Shown: positions 36,165 to 44,729, counted from the stretch's first letter. The stretch: 55,204 nucleotides of DNA from Phycisphaera sp. (GCA_025916675.1 CP098402.1:1-55204); one strand, 5' to 3'. Numbers and translations are program-made. Notes: generated by a model not told the origin, from the letters alone.

Positions 36165-36262
36165 GGGCGCCTCGACGATGACGGGGGACTGATCGGTACC
36201 GGAGCACGTGGTCAAGCTGGCGTTCCTCGCTCAAGAAAGGCGGTCGCGCGGGCAGAATCCAC

Positions 36263-36268
36263 ATGATA
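36263..36268 (-). promoter_or_regulatory. Candidate -10 for gcvP
   Basis: TATCAT on the minus strand matches the -10 consensus at 5 of 6 positions and would give a leader of about 90 nt. No good -35 is seen. The rest of 36165-36379 shows no gene. Confidence 0.3.
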
Positions 36269-36379
36269 GGGGAGAAGCCCGCCCGTTTGGCCCACAGCGG
36301 CCGCCCGTTGGGGTCTGTCCGGGGGCGAGATGGGGCGAGTTTGGGGCGTGGGGGGCGTTATGGGGCTGGCGGCCCGGTC

Positions 36380-37780
36380 TCAGGGGCACCCCACCGCGAA
36401 GGCGTCCTGGAAGGCCAGGAAGTCGGCGACGGTGAGCTGGCCGTCGTTGTCGAAGTCGGCGATGGCCTCGCCCGCGTCGAAGGCGCGCAGGAACTCGAGA
36501 TAGTCGAAGACGGTCAGCACGTCGTCGTTGTCCAGGTCGGGGCACTCGTAGCAGGAGAGGTTGAAGAGGTAGGCGGCGCCGGTGGCGGGGGTGCCCGGGC
36601 CCTCGCACTCCTCGCTCGAGCCGACGAGCACCAGGTCGCCCAGTAAGGCCAAATAGCCTGCGTACTGGGCCGCGTGGAATGGCGGCGTCGGCAGCAGGCG
36701 GGCGTTCTGCCGCCATACACCGTCATCGGTACGCTCGAAGGCAACGGCGATATGGTCCGATCGCGGTGTGCGGTCGCCCCACACCTGGGCCACCAAGCGG
36801 TCGCCATCGACCTCGACCGCGTACGTGCCAAAGTGGTGCCCGTCCTTGGCCGGGCGGTGCGCGAGCGCCTGGCGGAGCGTCCACAGCCCGTCTTCCAGTT
36901 CCAGGATGTGCACAAAACCCTGGTACTCGGAGCCGGGAAAGACCCGGAACGCGCTCACCGCGAGCGTTGTCCCGTCGAAGCCGATCGCCCGCCCAAAGGA
37001 CCTGATGTCATACGGACCCATGTCGGGCCCATCGATCTTCTGCACGAAGTCGTAGGTCCCGCTGTCCTGGCGGCGGTACACCGACACCGAACCAGCGCCG
37101 CCGGATGTCGGAAGGATGTCCTCGTTGAAGGCACCCACGAACAGCCAGCCGTCCTTGGCCGCGATGTCGTGGCCGAACCACGCGTCGGCGGCTATGCCCT
37201 TGGGCTGGTCGATGACCTGAATTGGAGTCCAGCCGTCGTCGGTGCCCGGCGCGGGCCGGAACACAACGATCGAGCCGCGATGCCCGCCCGCGCCGATGAT
37301 CGTGTCGCCGTCGATCAGCGGTCGAGACGCGGCCCCCTCGGTTGTCACGCCCTCGGGCGGCCTGCACACGCCGGTGAACTGCCACGCGTCCCCGACGCGG
37401 TCGTACACCGCCGCGCTGCCGATCCTGTAGTGGCGATCGGGCCATCGGACCTGGTACGCCCCGATCGCCATGCGGTCGCCCTGGACGTCGACGCTCCAGC
37501 CGAAGCCGTAGTTGAAGACGGTGAAGGGTGAGGTCAGTTCCTGCCCCCCGGTCAGCCGCCCGTCGACAAGGTCGAACGCCCACACCGAACCGTCCTGGCC
37601 GATGGCCACGCGAACGTCTTCGCCTGCGGGCGACATCGCCAGCGGCCCGCCAAACTCGCGGGCCTCGGCCCCATCGGGAGAGACGAACCGCACGGGCGGG
37701 CACTGGGCGCTGGCAGCCGGGCTCGCCAGGGCGATCGCGGCGAGGCAGCAGAGCGAGATAGTCGAACGCGGTGTTGTCAT
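36380..37780 (-). CDS. FG-GAP-like propeller protein with GC-type dockerin
   Basis: 466 residues. The signal peptide ends ASPAASA. The repeats of the type VAIGQDGSVWAFDLVDGRL, RIGSAAVYDRVGDAWQF and GAGSVSVYRRQDSGTYDF belong to the FG-GAP/integrin-alpha-like seven-bladed group. They lack the strong DxDxDG loops of VCBS proteins. The C-terminal GC-type dockerin (DLDNDDVLTVFDYLEFLRAF, then DFDNDGQLTVADFLAFQDAF) ends AVGCP, with DNDD/DNDG replacing DGDG. GGGAGG with 5 nt spacing supports the ATG at 37780. A longer open frame runs to 38704 only because of base composition. The 297-bp region upstream carries the repeats and hairpin listed next. Confidence 0.88.
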   Translation of the reverse strand: MTTPRSTISLCCLAAIALASPAASAQCPPVRFVSPDGAEAREFGGPLAMSPAGEDVRVAIGQDGSVWAFDLVDGRLTGGQELTSPFTVFNYGFGWSVDVQGDRMAIGAYQVRWPDRHYRIGSAAVYDRVGDAWQFTGVCRPPEGVTTEGAASRPLIDGDTIIGAGGHRGSIVVFRPAPGTDDGWTPIQVIDQPKGIAADAWFGHDIAAKDGWLFVGAFNEDILPTSGGAGSVSVYRRQDSGTYDFVQKIDGPDMGPYDIRSFGRAIGFDGTTLAVSAFRVFPGSEYQGFVHILELEDGLWTLRQALAHRPAKDGHHFGTYAVEVDGDRLVAQVWGDRTPRSDHIAVAFERTDDGVWRQNARLLPTPPFHAAQYAGYLALLGDLVLVGSSEECEGPGTPATGAAYLFNLSCYECPDLDNDDVLTVFDYLEFLRAFDAGEAIADFDNDGQLTVADFLAFQDAFAVGCP

Positions 37781-37867
37781 ATGAACCTCCCCGGGCACGG
37801 CCGATCGATCGCCGGCCGCATTGGTGTACCGCCCGCCCAACCCCCGGTTGCGGCCGCCCACGACGCG

Positions 37868-37964
37868 AAACCGGCCCACCAGAACCCCAAACCGGCCACC
37901 CAAACCGACGATCCGGATGACCAAAACGGCATTCCGGTCATCCGGATTTCCAGTTTGGGCGGCC
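37868..37964. repeat. Direct repeats and a long hairpin in divergent intergenic region
   Basis: AAACCGGCCCACC (37868-37880) and AAACCGGCCACC (37889-37900) are direct repeats 21 bp apart. Next, 37894-37964 folds into a hairpin. ATCCGGATGACC (37911-37922) pairs perfectly with 37936-37947 over a 13-nt loop. A symmetric 5-nt internal loop follows, then GGCCACCCAAAC (37894-37905) pairs with 37953-37964 with one mismatch. No T-run follows on either strand. The rest of 37781-38077 shows no gene. Confidence 0.7.
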
Positions 37965-38077
37965 ACGATCGCGTCTCGGGGGCCCAGAACACCGCCCTGG
38001 ACCCGCAAATCGGAGATTTGTGCCGCCTGCGCCGATTTTGAGTAGAGCCGGCTCGCCGCCTTGCCGACACAACCGGC

Positions 38078-38755
38078 ATGAGCACGATCCCCGAGCGACT
38101 GGCCGATGTTGTCCCCTGGTGCAAGAGCCGCCTCACCGCGTGGGCGGCCGATCCCGCCGCGATCGGGCTGGACGGGGCCACCGTCGCGAGCCTCGAGGCC
38201 CAGACCGAGGAGGCGTTGGCCGCTCGGCGGGCGTACATGCGGTTGCGCGACGCCGCCGACGCCGCGCTGCAACACTCGAACAACCTGACCGGCACGCTGC
38301 GCGACAACGCGTCGGTGGCCGTCGGCCGCGTCCGCGCCCACGCGGCCGCGCAGGCGTCGCCGTCGGACGTGCTGGCCAAGGCGCTGCTGCCCGGCCGCCG
38401 CGATGCCTCGCCCATGCCCGCGCCGGGCACGCCCTTCCGCTTCGAGTTCCGGCTGCTGGACGACGGCTCGATCGAGGCGACCTTCAAGTGCGACAACAGG
38501 GCCGACCGCGGGCGGCGCTTGCGCGGGGTGGTGTACGAGGTCCGCCGGCGCGACGGCGACGATGGCGGGTTCGAGCACGTGTGCACCGCGCTGGAGCGCC
38601 GCTTCCGCGACGGGACGATCCCCCCCGGCACGCCGATGGTGACCTACCAGGTGACCGCCCTGACGAGCACGCGCCGCGGCACGCCCGCGCGCAAGACGGT
38701 GCACTTCGGGTCCGGGTGCGTGAGCGCGGGGGAGGCGGGCGCGCGGGCGGCGTGA
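38078..38755 (+). CDS. Orphan cytosolic protein, unknown function
   Basis: 225 residues, not recognised. The N-terminal 100 residues are Ala-rich and helical (ERLADVVPWCKSRLTAWAAD, then a long helix). The second half is a predicted beta domain (FRFEFRLLDDGSIEATFKCD ... VVYEVRRRDGD ... TPMVTYQVTALTS) resembling a fibronectin-like fold; a similar layout occurs in other short planctomycete orphans. There is no signal peptide. The ATG at 38078 lacks a clear Shine-Dalgarno. It is divergent from the dockerin gene at 37780 and converges on another dockerin gene with a 21-bp gap. Confidence 0.6.
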   Translation: MSTIPERLADVVPWCKSRLTAWAADPAAIGLDGATVASLEAQTEEALAARRAYMRLRDAADAALQHSNNLTGTLRDNASVAVGRVRAHAAAQASPSDVLAKALLPGRRDASPMPAPGTPFRFEFRLLDDGSIEATFKCDNRADRGRRLRGVVYEVRRRDGDDGGFEHVCTALERRFRDGTIPPGTPMVTYQVTALTSTRRGTPARKTVHFGSGCVSAGEAGARAA

Positions 38756-38776
38756 GGCGAGCGCCGCGCCGCGGCG

Positions 38777-40018
38777 TCAGGGGCAGCCGGCGTCGAAGGC
38801 GTTCTGGAACTCGAGGAAGTCAAAGAGCGTCAGCTCGCCGTCGCCGTCGAAGTCGGCGATCGGGTCGCCCGCGTCGAAGCGGTTCTGGAACTCGAGGAAG
38901 TCAAAGAGCGTCAGCACGCCGTCGCCGTCCAGGTCGGCGTCGCACGCCAGGCCGGTGGGCGTGAGCAGGACGATGGCGTTGCGCTCGGGGGCGAACTGGA
39001 ACGCGGTGGTGATCATGCGACGGTGGTTGTCCAGGAAGCCCTTGGCGATCTGCCAGTCGCTGCCGCCGGGGATGAGCGACGCGGGGTTGCGCACGATCTG
39101 ACCCTCGTCCTTGAACAGGATGCCCGAGCCGCCGCCGGCCGACCACACCACGTCGCCGCGGTTGTTGATGTCGTAGAAGCCCACGAAGCGGGCGGGCAGC
39201 TCGGCGGGGTCGGCCATCGCGAAGCCCGCCGAATCGCTGTGGGTGTAGCAGAGATAGTTCTCGAAGACCGTGCTGGCCAGGTCGGCGGCGGCGACGGTCT
39301 CGTTGCTGTCGTTGACGCCGTAGATCAGCACGTTGGTGAAGCGCACGGTCCCCAGCGGTTCGGGCACGCCAATGTCGGTGACCTCAAGGGTGCCCAGGTC
39401 CATGCGGAGCTGGCCGCCGACGACCACGCCCGTCTCGCTGAGGTCAGTGGGGGTGGCCTGGAAGCCCAGGTCGCCCAGGTTCACCGGCTCGGCGGTCATC
39501 GAGAAGAGCGTGGCGGGGCCGCCCTGGAAGCCCTGGGCCCGCGTCCAGCCGACGATCGTGCCGTCGTCGTTGATGTCGACCGCGATGCCGCCCGCGCTGG
39601 CGAGCGGGCCGCGGGGGCCCTGGACGAAGTCGGGGGTGTCCAGCACAACGCCGTCCTGGTAGCCGCCCATGCCGTCGGGCAGCCAGATGGCCGGCTGGCC
39701 CCCATCGGAGGGGAACGTATCGGAGGACATCGTCCCGACGACTACGCCATGGTTGTTGACGCCCGAGGCCTGCCCGGTCGCGAAGCCCGCCGGCAGCGGC
39801 AGCAGCACGAGCCCATCCGCCTCGGTTACGATGAAGGGCCGGGCGAATCCAGCCACGACCTGCCAGCCCACGCCGTGGCCCGCGTCGCTGGCGCCTGTGA
39901 GCGTGGTGGTGCTGCCGAACTCGGCCAGGACGGTGAGCTCGTAGTCGGGCACGTCGGCCAGCGTGGCGGTGGCGGCCAGGGCGGCAAGCAGGCCCGAGAT
40001 CGTGGTGTAGCGTTGCAT
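38777..40018 (-). CDS. HAF-repeat-like secreted protein with GC-type dockerin
   Basis: 413 residues. The signal peptide ends ATATLA. The repeated 'G(V/I)N(N/D)xGxVVG' units (ASGVNNHGVVVGTMSSD, AVDINDDGTIVGWT, FYDINNRGDVVWSAG) match the extracellular HAF repeat pattern of beta-rich proteins. The C-terminal dockerin is well conserved (DLDGDGVLTLFDFLEFQNRF and DFDGDGELTLFDFLEFQNAF) and ends DAGCP. AGGGGAG with 7 nt spacing supports the ATG at 40018. ATACACCAT (minus strand, 40034-40042) lies in its leader and recurs before the divergent gene at 40223. Its binding partner and function are unknown. Confidence 0.88.
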   Translation of the reverse strand: MQRYTTISGLLAALAATATLADVPDYELTVLAEFGSTTTLTGASDAGHGVGWQVVAGFARPFIVTEADGLVLLPLPAGFATGQASGVNNHGVVVGTMSSDTFPSDGGQPAIWLPDGMGGYQDGVVLDTPDFVQGPRGPLASAGGIAVDINDDGTIVGWTRAQGFQGGPATLFSMTAEPVNLGDLGFQATPTDLSETGVVVGGQLRMDLGTLEVTDIGVPEPLGTVRFTNVLIYGVNDSNETVAAADLASTVFENYLCYTHSDSAGFAMADPAELPARFVGFYDINNRGDVVWSAGGGSGILFKDEGQIVRNPASLIPGGSDWQIAKGFLDNHRRMITTAFQFAPERNAIVLLTPTGLACDADLDGDGVLTLFDFLEFQNRFDAGDPIADFDGDGELTLFDFLEFQNAFDAGCP

Positions 40019-40094
40019 GGATTCGCTCCCCTGATGGTGTATGCGGCGGGACAAGTCGCCCCAGGCCCCAGGGCGACATGCAAACCGGATGCCG

Positions 40095-40190
40095 TGCATC
40101 GCTGGCGCCGGAGCGCGGACCACCATGCATCGCGCGGGCCCGGCTTGGCCGCGCCCGGATCTTCCTGGGCCACGGTGGGCCGCGCCCGGA
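40095..40190. repeat. Degenerate 31-bp direct repeats in divergent intergenic region
   Basis: TGCATCGC occurs at 40095 and 40126. GGCCGCGCCCGGA occurs at 40147-40159 and 40178-40190. Both pairs have a period of 31 bp, about three helical turns, and intermediate bases also partly agree, so three degenerate units are suggested. The region separates a dockerin gene from the epimerase gene. ATACACCAT is present in the leader of both divergent genes (40034-40042 on minus, 40212-40220 on plus). Confidence 0.5.
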
Positions 40191-40222
40191 GCCAGAGCCA
40201 CCCGTGAACCGATACACCATCC

Positions 40223-41851
40223 ATGAGCCAGCTTGCCCAGAATACCACCCCCAAGGCCAAGCCCCGCGGCCTGCTGCCCCTCGCCGGGGTGCCGTGCGTG
40301 GTCGTGGGCGACGCGACCACCGCCGCCCTGGCCGCACGGCTGATCCCCGAGGGCGGGCCGGTCGTCGCGGGGCTGGTGCTGACGGGCATCGGCGAGAAGG
40401 GGCACACGGGGCTGATCGGCGTGCCCACGCTCGGGTCGCTGGAAGCGTTGGAAGACGTCCGCGAGCGATTGGGCGTGCGTGTGGCGATCGTGAGTTTGCC
40501 GCTGGATGACCACGCCGGAATCGCCAAGGTGCGCGCGGCGATCCAGGAGGCCGGGCTTGAGGAGCGTTTCCTGCCGCCGGTTGTTGATCTTCTGAAGAGG
40601 CAGCCGCCGGTGCTCGTTGGACTCGGCGGCCCGCCCGAGAGCAAATCCGGCACCGCCGGCGCGACGATGGCGACGGCGCCCGTGATCGACCTGCAAGCGC
40701 TCATCGACCGGCCGATGCGCGAGACCGACGAGGCACCCTTAAGAGAGCTCATCCAGGGGAGGCGCGTCTTGGTGACGGGCGCGGGCGGCTCCATCGGCAG
40801 CGAGCTGGCCCGCCTGTGCGCCCGCTTCGCGCCGTCGAGTTTGATTTTGATGGAGCGGGCCGAGAACGCGCTGTTCGAGATCGATCGCCGCCTGGCCTGG
40901 GCCCATCCCGGCATGGCGCGGCGGGCGCTCCTGCATGATGTCGCCGATCGGGACGGAACGCGCCGGTTGCTCCACGCCGAGCGGCCCCAAGTTGTCTTCC
41001 ACACGGCGGCGCACAAGCACGTTCCGCTGATGGAGGACCACCCCGCCCAGGCGATCAGCAACAATCTGCTCGGCACCGCGTCGCTCGTCGACGCCGCGAT
41101 CGAGGTTGGTGCGCAGCGCGTGGTCCTGGTGTCGACCGACAAGGCCGTCGCGCCCAAGAGTGTGATGGGCGCGACCAAGCGCTTGGCCGAGGCGTACGGC
41201 ATCGCCGCCGACCGCAAGGCGAGAGACGAGGGCAAGCCCACGCGCGTGGCCATCGTCCGCTTCGGCAACGTGCTCGGCTCCGCGGCGAGCGTGCTCCGCA
41301 TCTGGAGCGCCCAGGTGGCCGAGGGTCAGCCCATCACCATCACCGATCGCCGCATGACCCGCTACTTCATGACCATCGGCGAGGCGGCCCTGCTCGTCGC
41401 CCACGCCGGTGCGCTCGAACCCACAGACAACTGCGGTGTCTTCGTCCTGGACATGGGCGAGCCCGTCGAGATCGCCACGCTGGCCGAGCGGTTCACCAGG
41501 GCCCATGGCCTGGCACCCGTGTGGAACGACGGCGGGGCCCCGGGGGAACAGGTCATCCTCGAGACCGGCGTTCGTCCCGGCGAAAAACTCCACGAGGCCC
41601 TGGTCCACGCCGCCGAGGAGTTGGTCGAGACCGCCTGCCCCGGGGTGCTGCGATTGAGCGGTGCCGATGATGGCCCCGACGGCGCCGAGGCGGCCCGGGC
41701 ATTGGCAGATATGGCCGGGTCGGCCGATCGAGACGCCGTGCTGGCCGAACTGCGGCGCTGGGTGCCGACCCTCGGGGTCGCGCCGGCCGTGCAAGGGAAA
41801 TCCCAGGCCCCGGCAACCAAACGTTCGCCCGCACCAACAAGAGACGGCTAA
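40223..41851 (+). CDS. CapD/FlaA1-type nucleotide-sugar epimerase/dehydratase, soluble
   Basis: 542 residues. The C-terminal part is the polysaccharide biosynthesis (CapD/WbpM/FlaA1) domain. It contains the NAD-binding TGAGGSIGSELARLC and the catalytic region STDKAVAPKSVMGATKRLAE, with Met replacing the Tyr of classical SDRs as in UDP-GlcNAc 4,6-dehydratases. IVRFGNVLGS and PGEKLHEAL also match. The N-terminal about 130 residues form a Rossmann-like domain (VVVGDATTAALAARLI), but the four membrane helices of WbpM-like enzymes are absent, so it is probably cytosolic. It likely makes a 4-keto-6-deoxy or epimerised UDP-sugar for surface polysaccharide or glycoprotein. The Ala/Pro tail is low-complexity. 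Confidence 0.88.
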   Translation: MSQLAQNTTPKAKPRGLLPLAGVPCVVVGDATTAALAARLIPEGGPVVAGLVLTGIGEKGHTGLIGVPTLGSLEALEDVRERLGVRVAIVSLPLDDHAGIAKVRAAIQEAGLEERFLPPVVDLLKRQPPVLVGLGGPPESKSGTAGATMATAPVIDLQALIDRPMRETDEAPLRELIQGRRVLVTGAGGSIGSELARLCARFAPSSLILMERAENALFEIDRRLAWAHPGMARRALLHDVADRDGTRRLLHAERPQVVFHTAAHKHVPLMEDHPAQAISNNLLGTASLVDAAIEVGAQRVVLVSTDKAVAPKSVMGATKRLAEAYGIAADRKARDEGKPTRVAIVRFGNVLGSAASVLRIWSAQVAEGQPITITDRRMTRYFMTIGEAALLVAHAGALEPTDNCGVFVLDMGEPVEIATLAERFTRAHGLAPVWNDGGAPGEQVILETGVRPGEKLHEALVHAAEELVETACPGVLRLSGADDGPDGAEAARALADMAGSADRDAVLAELRRWVPTLGVAPAVQGKSQAPATKRSPAPTRDG

Positions 41852-41927
41852 ACTTCCGTTCATACGGGATGGGCCCCGCTCGAATTCTCATCAGCCGCGC
41901 CCTTGCGAACCCCGACCCCGAGACACA

Positions 41928-42236
41928 ATGGCCACCGCCACCACCACCGAAATCCCAACCGCAGATCTTTCCACGCTGGTTGCCGACCTGCGCGCCACGC
42001 GGGCCAGGGCCGTCGTCGCCCTCGAAGAGATGCGCCAGGCCCAGCACGCGAGCGCGGCCCGCATGGCCGAGCGCCCGGGCGGGGATACCTACCGCCGCGT
42101 CGCGGGCACGACGAGCCTGCAACGCGCCGCCGAGGCCGCCGAACGGATCGTCGCCTCGGTCGACCGCCAACTGGCATCCCTCTCGCCGATGACCGAAGTG
42201 AAGGGCGGCCCCAAGCACTGGGCCAACGCCCGATGA
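41928..42236 (+). CDS. Small helical orphan upstream of dut
   Basis: 102 residues, not recognised. Composition is Ala/Arg-rich and helical (LVADLRATRARAVVALEEMR, then AAEAAERIVASVDRQLASL), suggesting a coiled coil or small adaptor. No signal peptide. The ATG at 41928 follows ACACA without a clear Shine-Dalgarno. The stop codon overlaps the dut start by 4 nt (ATGA), which argues that it is a real, translated gene coupled to dut. Confidence 0.65.
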   Translation: MATATTTEIPTADLSTLVADLRATRARAVVALEEMRQAQHASAARMAERPGGDTYRRVAGTTSLQRAAEAAERIVASVDRQLASLSPMTEVKGGPKHWANAR

Positions 42237-42694
42237 ACGCACCGCCGGTTCGCTTCCGAATCCTCGACGACCGGGCCACCATCCCCACGCGCGGGAGCGA
42301 GCAGGCCGCCGGCCTCGACCTCGCAGCATGCCTGCCAACAGAGCAACCCTCCTTAACCCTGGACCCGGGCCAGATCGCCATCGTGCCCACTGGCTTGGCG
42401 ATCGCGATCCCCGACGGCTACGAGGGCCAGGTGCGCCCACGCTCGGGCCTGGCCACCAAGCGCGGCATCACCGTGCCAAACGCGCCCGGCACCATCGACG
42501 CCGACTATCGAGGTGAGCTGCGTGTGGCGCTCATCAACCTCTCGCGCGAACCCCAGACCATCGAGCACGGCGACCGCATCGCCCAGCTCGTGATTGCCGC
42601 CGTGGCGATGTGCGAGGTTGTGGTGGTTGAGGATCTCGATGAGACGATCCGCGGCGTGGGTGGATTTGGTTCGACAGGCGTGGCGGCTTCCTGA
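42233..42694 (+). CDS. dut: dUTP diphosphatase
   Basis: 153 residues. It hydrolyses dUTP to dUMP and pyrophosphate, which supplies thymidylate synthesis and keeps uracil out of DNA. All five family motifs are present: AGLDLAA, RSGLATKRGITV, GTIDADYRGEL (catalytic Asp), GDRIAQLVI and the C-terminal RGVGGFGSTG that closes over the active site. It is normal length for a trimeric enzyme. The ATG at 42233 overlaps the preceding stop codon, and its own stop codon TGA shares a base with the next ATG. It complements dcd at 14233. Confidence 0.96.
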   Translation: MNAPPVRFRILDDRATIPTRGSEQAAGLDLAACLPTEQPSLTLDPGQIAIVPTGLAIAIPDGYEGQVRPRSGLATKRGITVPNAPGTIDADYRGELRVALINLSREPQTIEHGDRIAQLVIAAVAMCEVVVVEDLDETIRGVGGFGSTGVAAS

Positions 42695-43173
42695 TGTCAC
42701 TCGTGAATCTCGTTTGCGAAGCAACCCGCTTGCAGACCGAGTGGACGGCGTTCTGTCAGGCATACCGCGAAGAGATTGATCCCGATGACCGTGTTGAACT
42801 CTTTGGCGACCTAGTTGCACTCGTCGAGCGGCTTGCATCGGCTCCGGGCTCGTATCGGGACTGGACCTTCCTGCAGGCCGATGAAGTCCAAGCGTTCTGC
42901 CTGGGCTCGATCCCGCACGCTGCCGATCGCAAGGTCACGCCCGATGCCGTCATCGCGGCGGTGTTGAACATCGCACTCATCATTGACTGTGATATGCGCG
43001 ACTCGAGCCAGGATATATCTCTCGCGATCTGTGCCGCGTACTGCTCGCACTTGAGCGAGGATCACCCCTTTGCGACCCAATATTGCTCCATCAAACTCCA
43101 AAACAACATGCAAATCGCCCAACCCATGGTTGAGCGATATCGAGAATACATGACCTGGATCAGCGAAGCGTAA
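42694..43173 (+). CDS. Orphan protein co-translated with dut
   Basis: 159 residues, family not recognised. It is mostly helical, with a Cys-rich C-terminal half (ICAAYCSHL, DCDMRDSS, QYCSIKL). No signal peptide or clear membrane helix is visible; LNIALIIDC is mildly hydrophobic. Base composition is lower in GC than dut. The ATG shares one base with the dut stop codon (TGATG), so translation is coupled and the two probably share a transcript. It converges on the S1-protein gene with a 15-bp gap. Confidence 0.7.
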   Translation: MSLVNLVCEATRLQTEWTAFCQAYREEIDPDDRVELFGDLVALVERLASAPGSYRDWTFLQADEVQAFCLGSIPHAADRKVTPDAVIAAVLNIALIIDCDMRDSSQDISLAICAAYCSHLSEDHPFATQYCSIKLQNNMQIAQPMVERYREYMTWISEA

Positions 43174-43188
43174 ATCGAGTCCGGAGGC

Positions 43189-44628
43189 TTAGCCCAGCCC
43201 GCCCCTGAGCCCGCCGCCACCAAACTTCTCGCGGAGCCGGCGCAGTTGCGGCGTCTCCTTGAGGATCTCCTCGGCGCTCGGGCCACGCTCGCCCTTGCCG
43301 CCCTTCCCCCCCGCGGGTGCCGGCTTGAGGGCCTTCATGCTCAGGCCGATGCGGCGTGAGCCGGGGTCGACGCTCAAGACCTTGACGTTCACCACCTCGT
43401 CGGGCTTCACCGCGTCGCTCACAGCCTTCACACGCTTGTGGTCGAGCTCGGAGATGTGGATCAGCCCCTCGACGCCCGGGGCCAATTCGACGAACGCGCC
43501 GAAGTCCATGATCTTGGTGACGCGGCCCGAGACCTCGGCGCCCTCTTCGATGGCGCCCATCTTCTCGGCGTACGGGTCGGCCTGGAGCTGCTTCATGCCC
43601 AGCCCGATACGCTGGTTCTCCCAGTCGAGCTTGAGGATCTCAACGCGGACCTGCTGGCCCTCGCTGACCATCTTGCGGACGGCGGCCTCGCCCTGGCCGA
43701 TACGCTCGTGCGAGAGGTCGGACACGTGGACGAGCCCGTCGATGCCGCCGATGTCGACGAACGCCCCGAACGGCGCGATGCGCTGCACGGTGCCCTCGAC
43801 CACCTGGCCTACGGCCAGCGTGTCCTTGAGCTTCTCGGCTTCCTTGGCCCGCTCCTTCTCGAGGATCGTCCGGCGGCTAAGCACCACGTTGCCCCCGCCG
43901 CGGCGGTCGACGCGCTGCACCTCGCACTCGAGCTTCTGGCCGATGAACTTGTCCAGGTCGTTCACGCGCTCGATGGCCACCTGGCTGGCGGGCAGGAAGG
44001 CGCGGTGCCCGCCGGCCAGCTCCATCTCCAGGCCGCCCTTGTTGGTGGCCACGCAGGTGGCCTCGATGACCTGGCCGCTCTGCAGGGTGTCCCAGATGGC
44101 CTTGCGGATGGCGCCGGGCCGGGCGCACACGAAGATCGATTCGGCCTTGTCAAACCGTTCGATGATGACCTCGAGCTCCTGGCCGGTTTCGGGCAGGTTC
44201 TCGCCCTCGCGCCATTGGTCGCGCGAGACGATGCCGAGCTCCTTGGGGCCGAACTCGAGGAAGATGTCGTTTTCGGTGACGTTCACGACCTTGCCCGTGC
44301 GCATGGACGGCTGGCCGCCGACGACGCGAGGGCCGCGGATACCGCCCGGCTTGCCGCCCTTGCCCATCCCTTTGCCCGGGCCGGCCTGGTCGGCGGGCGT
44401 CGACGCTTCCATCGCCGCGTCGATCTGCTTGGACAACTCGTCGCTCAGCGGCTGGGTTGTGGGCATGCCACCGGGCGCGCTTTCATCATCGGCCGGTTTC
44501 GTGGCCGCGGCATCGGGCGTGCTCTGAGGAGCAGGACTGGGCTTCTCGCTGGCAGCGCTCGCCTCGGGGGCGGGCTGAGCCGGCGAGGGCGACGGATCGG
44601 TGGGGGTGCTGGTCTGCTCTTCGGCCAT
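43189..44628 (-). CDS. S1 RNA-binding protein with four S1 domains (ribosomal S1-like)
   Basis: 479 residues. Four S1/OB domains lie at about 107-170, 184-253, 273-346 and 361-434. The last two are most typical (GTVQRIAPFGAFVDIGGIDG and GRVTKIMDFGAFVELAPGVE). The N-terminal 100 residues are a disordered Pro/Ala/Ser-rich segment followed by a Gly/Lys patch. It is shorter than the six-domain E. coli S1 but fits the short S1 types seen in many bacteria, so it is a candidate rpsA. It should bind mRNA on the 30S subunit, which matters in a genome with many weak or absent Shine-Dalgarno sequences. A perfect palindrome sits at the predicted start of its transcript. Confidence 0.88.
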   Translation of the reverse strand: MAEEQTSTPTDPSPSPAQPAPEASAASEKPSPAPQSTPDAAATKPADDESAPGGMPTTQPLSDELSKQIDAAMEASTPADQAGPGKGMGKGGKPGGIRGPRVVGGQPSMRTGKVVNVTENDIFLEFGPKELGIVSRDQWREGENLPETGQELEVIIERFDKAESIFVCARPGAIRKAIWDTLQSGQVIEATCVATNKGGLEMELAGGHRAFLPASQVAIERVNDLDKFIGQKLECEVQRVDRRGGGNVVLSRRTILEKERAKEAEKLKDTLAVGQVVEGTVQRIAPFGAFVDIGGIDGLVHVSDLSHERIGQGEAAVRKMVSEGQQVRVEILKLDWENQRIGLGMKQLQADPYAEKMGAIEEGAEVSGRVTKIMDFGAFVELAPGVEGLIHISELDHKRVKAVSDAVKPDEVVNVKVLSVDPGSRRIGLSMKALKPAPAGGKGGKGERGPSAEEILKETPQLRRLREKFGGGGLRGGLG

Positions 44629-44709
44629 GGCTTTGGATTCCGGACGGGTGAAAAGTGGAACTGGGCGGCCAGTCGTCAGGCACGATGCTCGGACTGCCGG
44701 CGGGTCTGG

Positions 44710-44729
44710 CCACCGGTGGGGAAAGTCTA
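44710..44729 (-). promoter_or_regulatory. Candidate -10 and start-site palindrome for S1 gene
   Basis: TAGACT (44724-44729, minus strand) is followed at the expected start site by the perfect 10-bp palindrome CCACCGGTGG (44710-44719), about 85 nt before the ATG. No good -35 is seen. Confidence 0.35.

Noticed and set aside
36165-36262. Glycine riboswitch before gcvP
   Set aside because: No core glycine aptamer pattern could be recognised in the leader.
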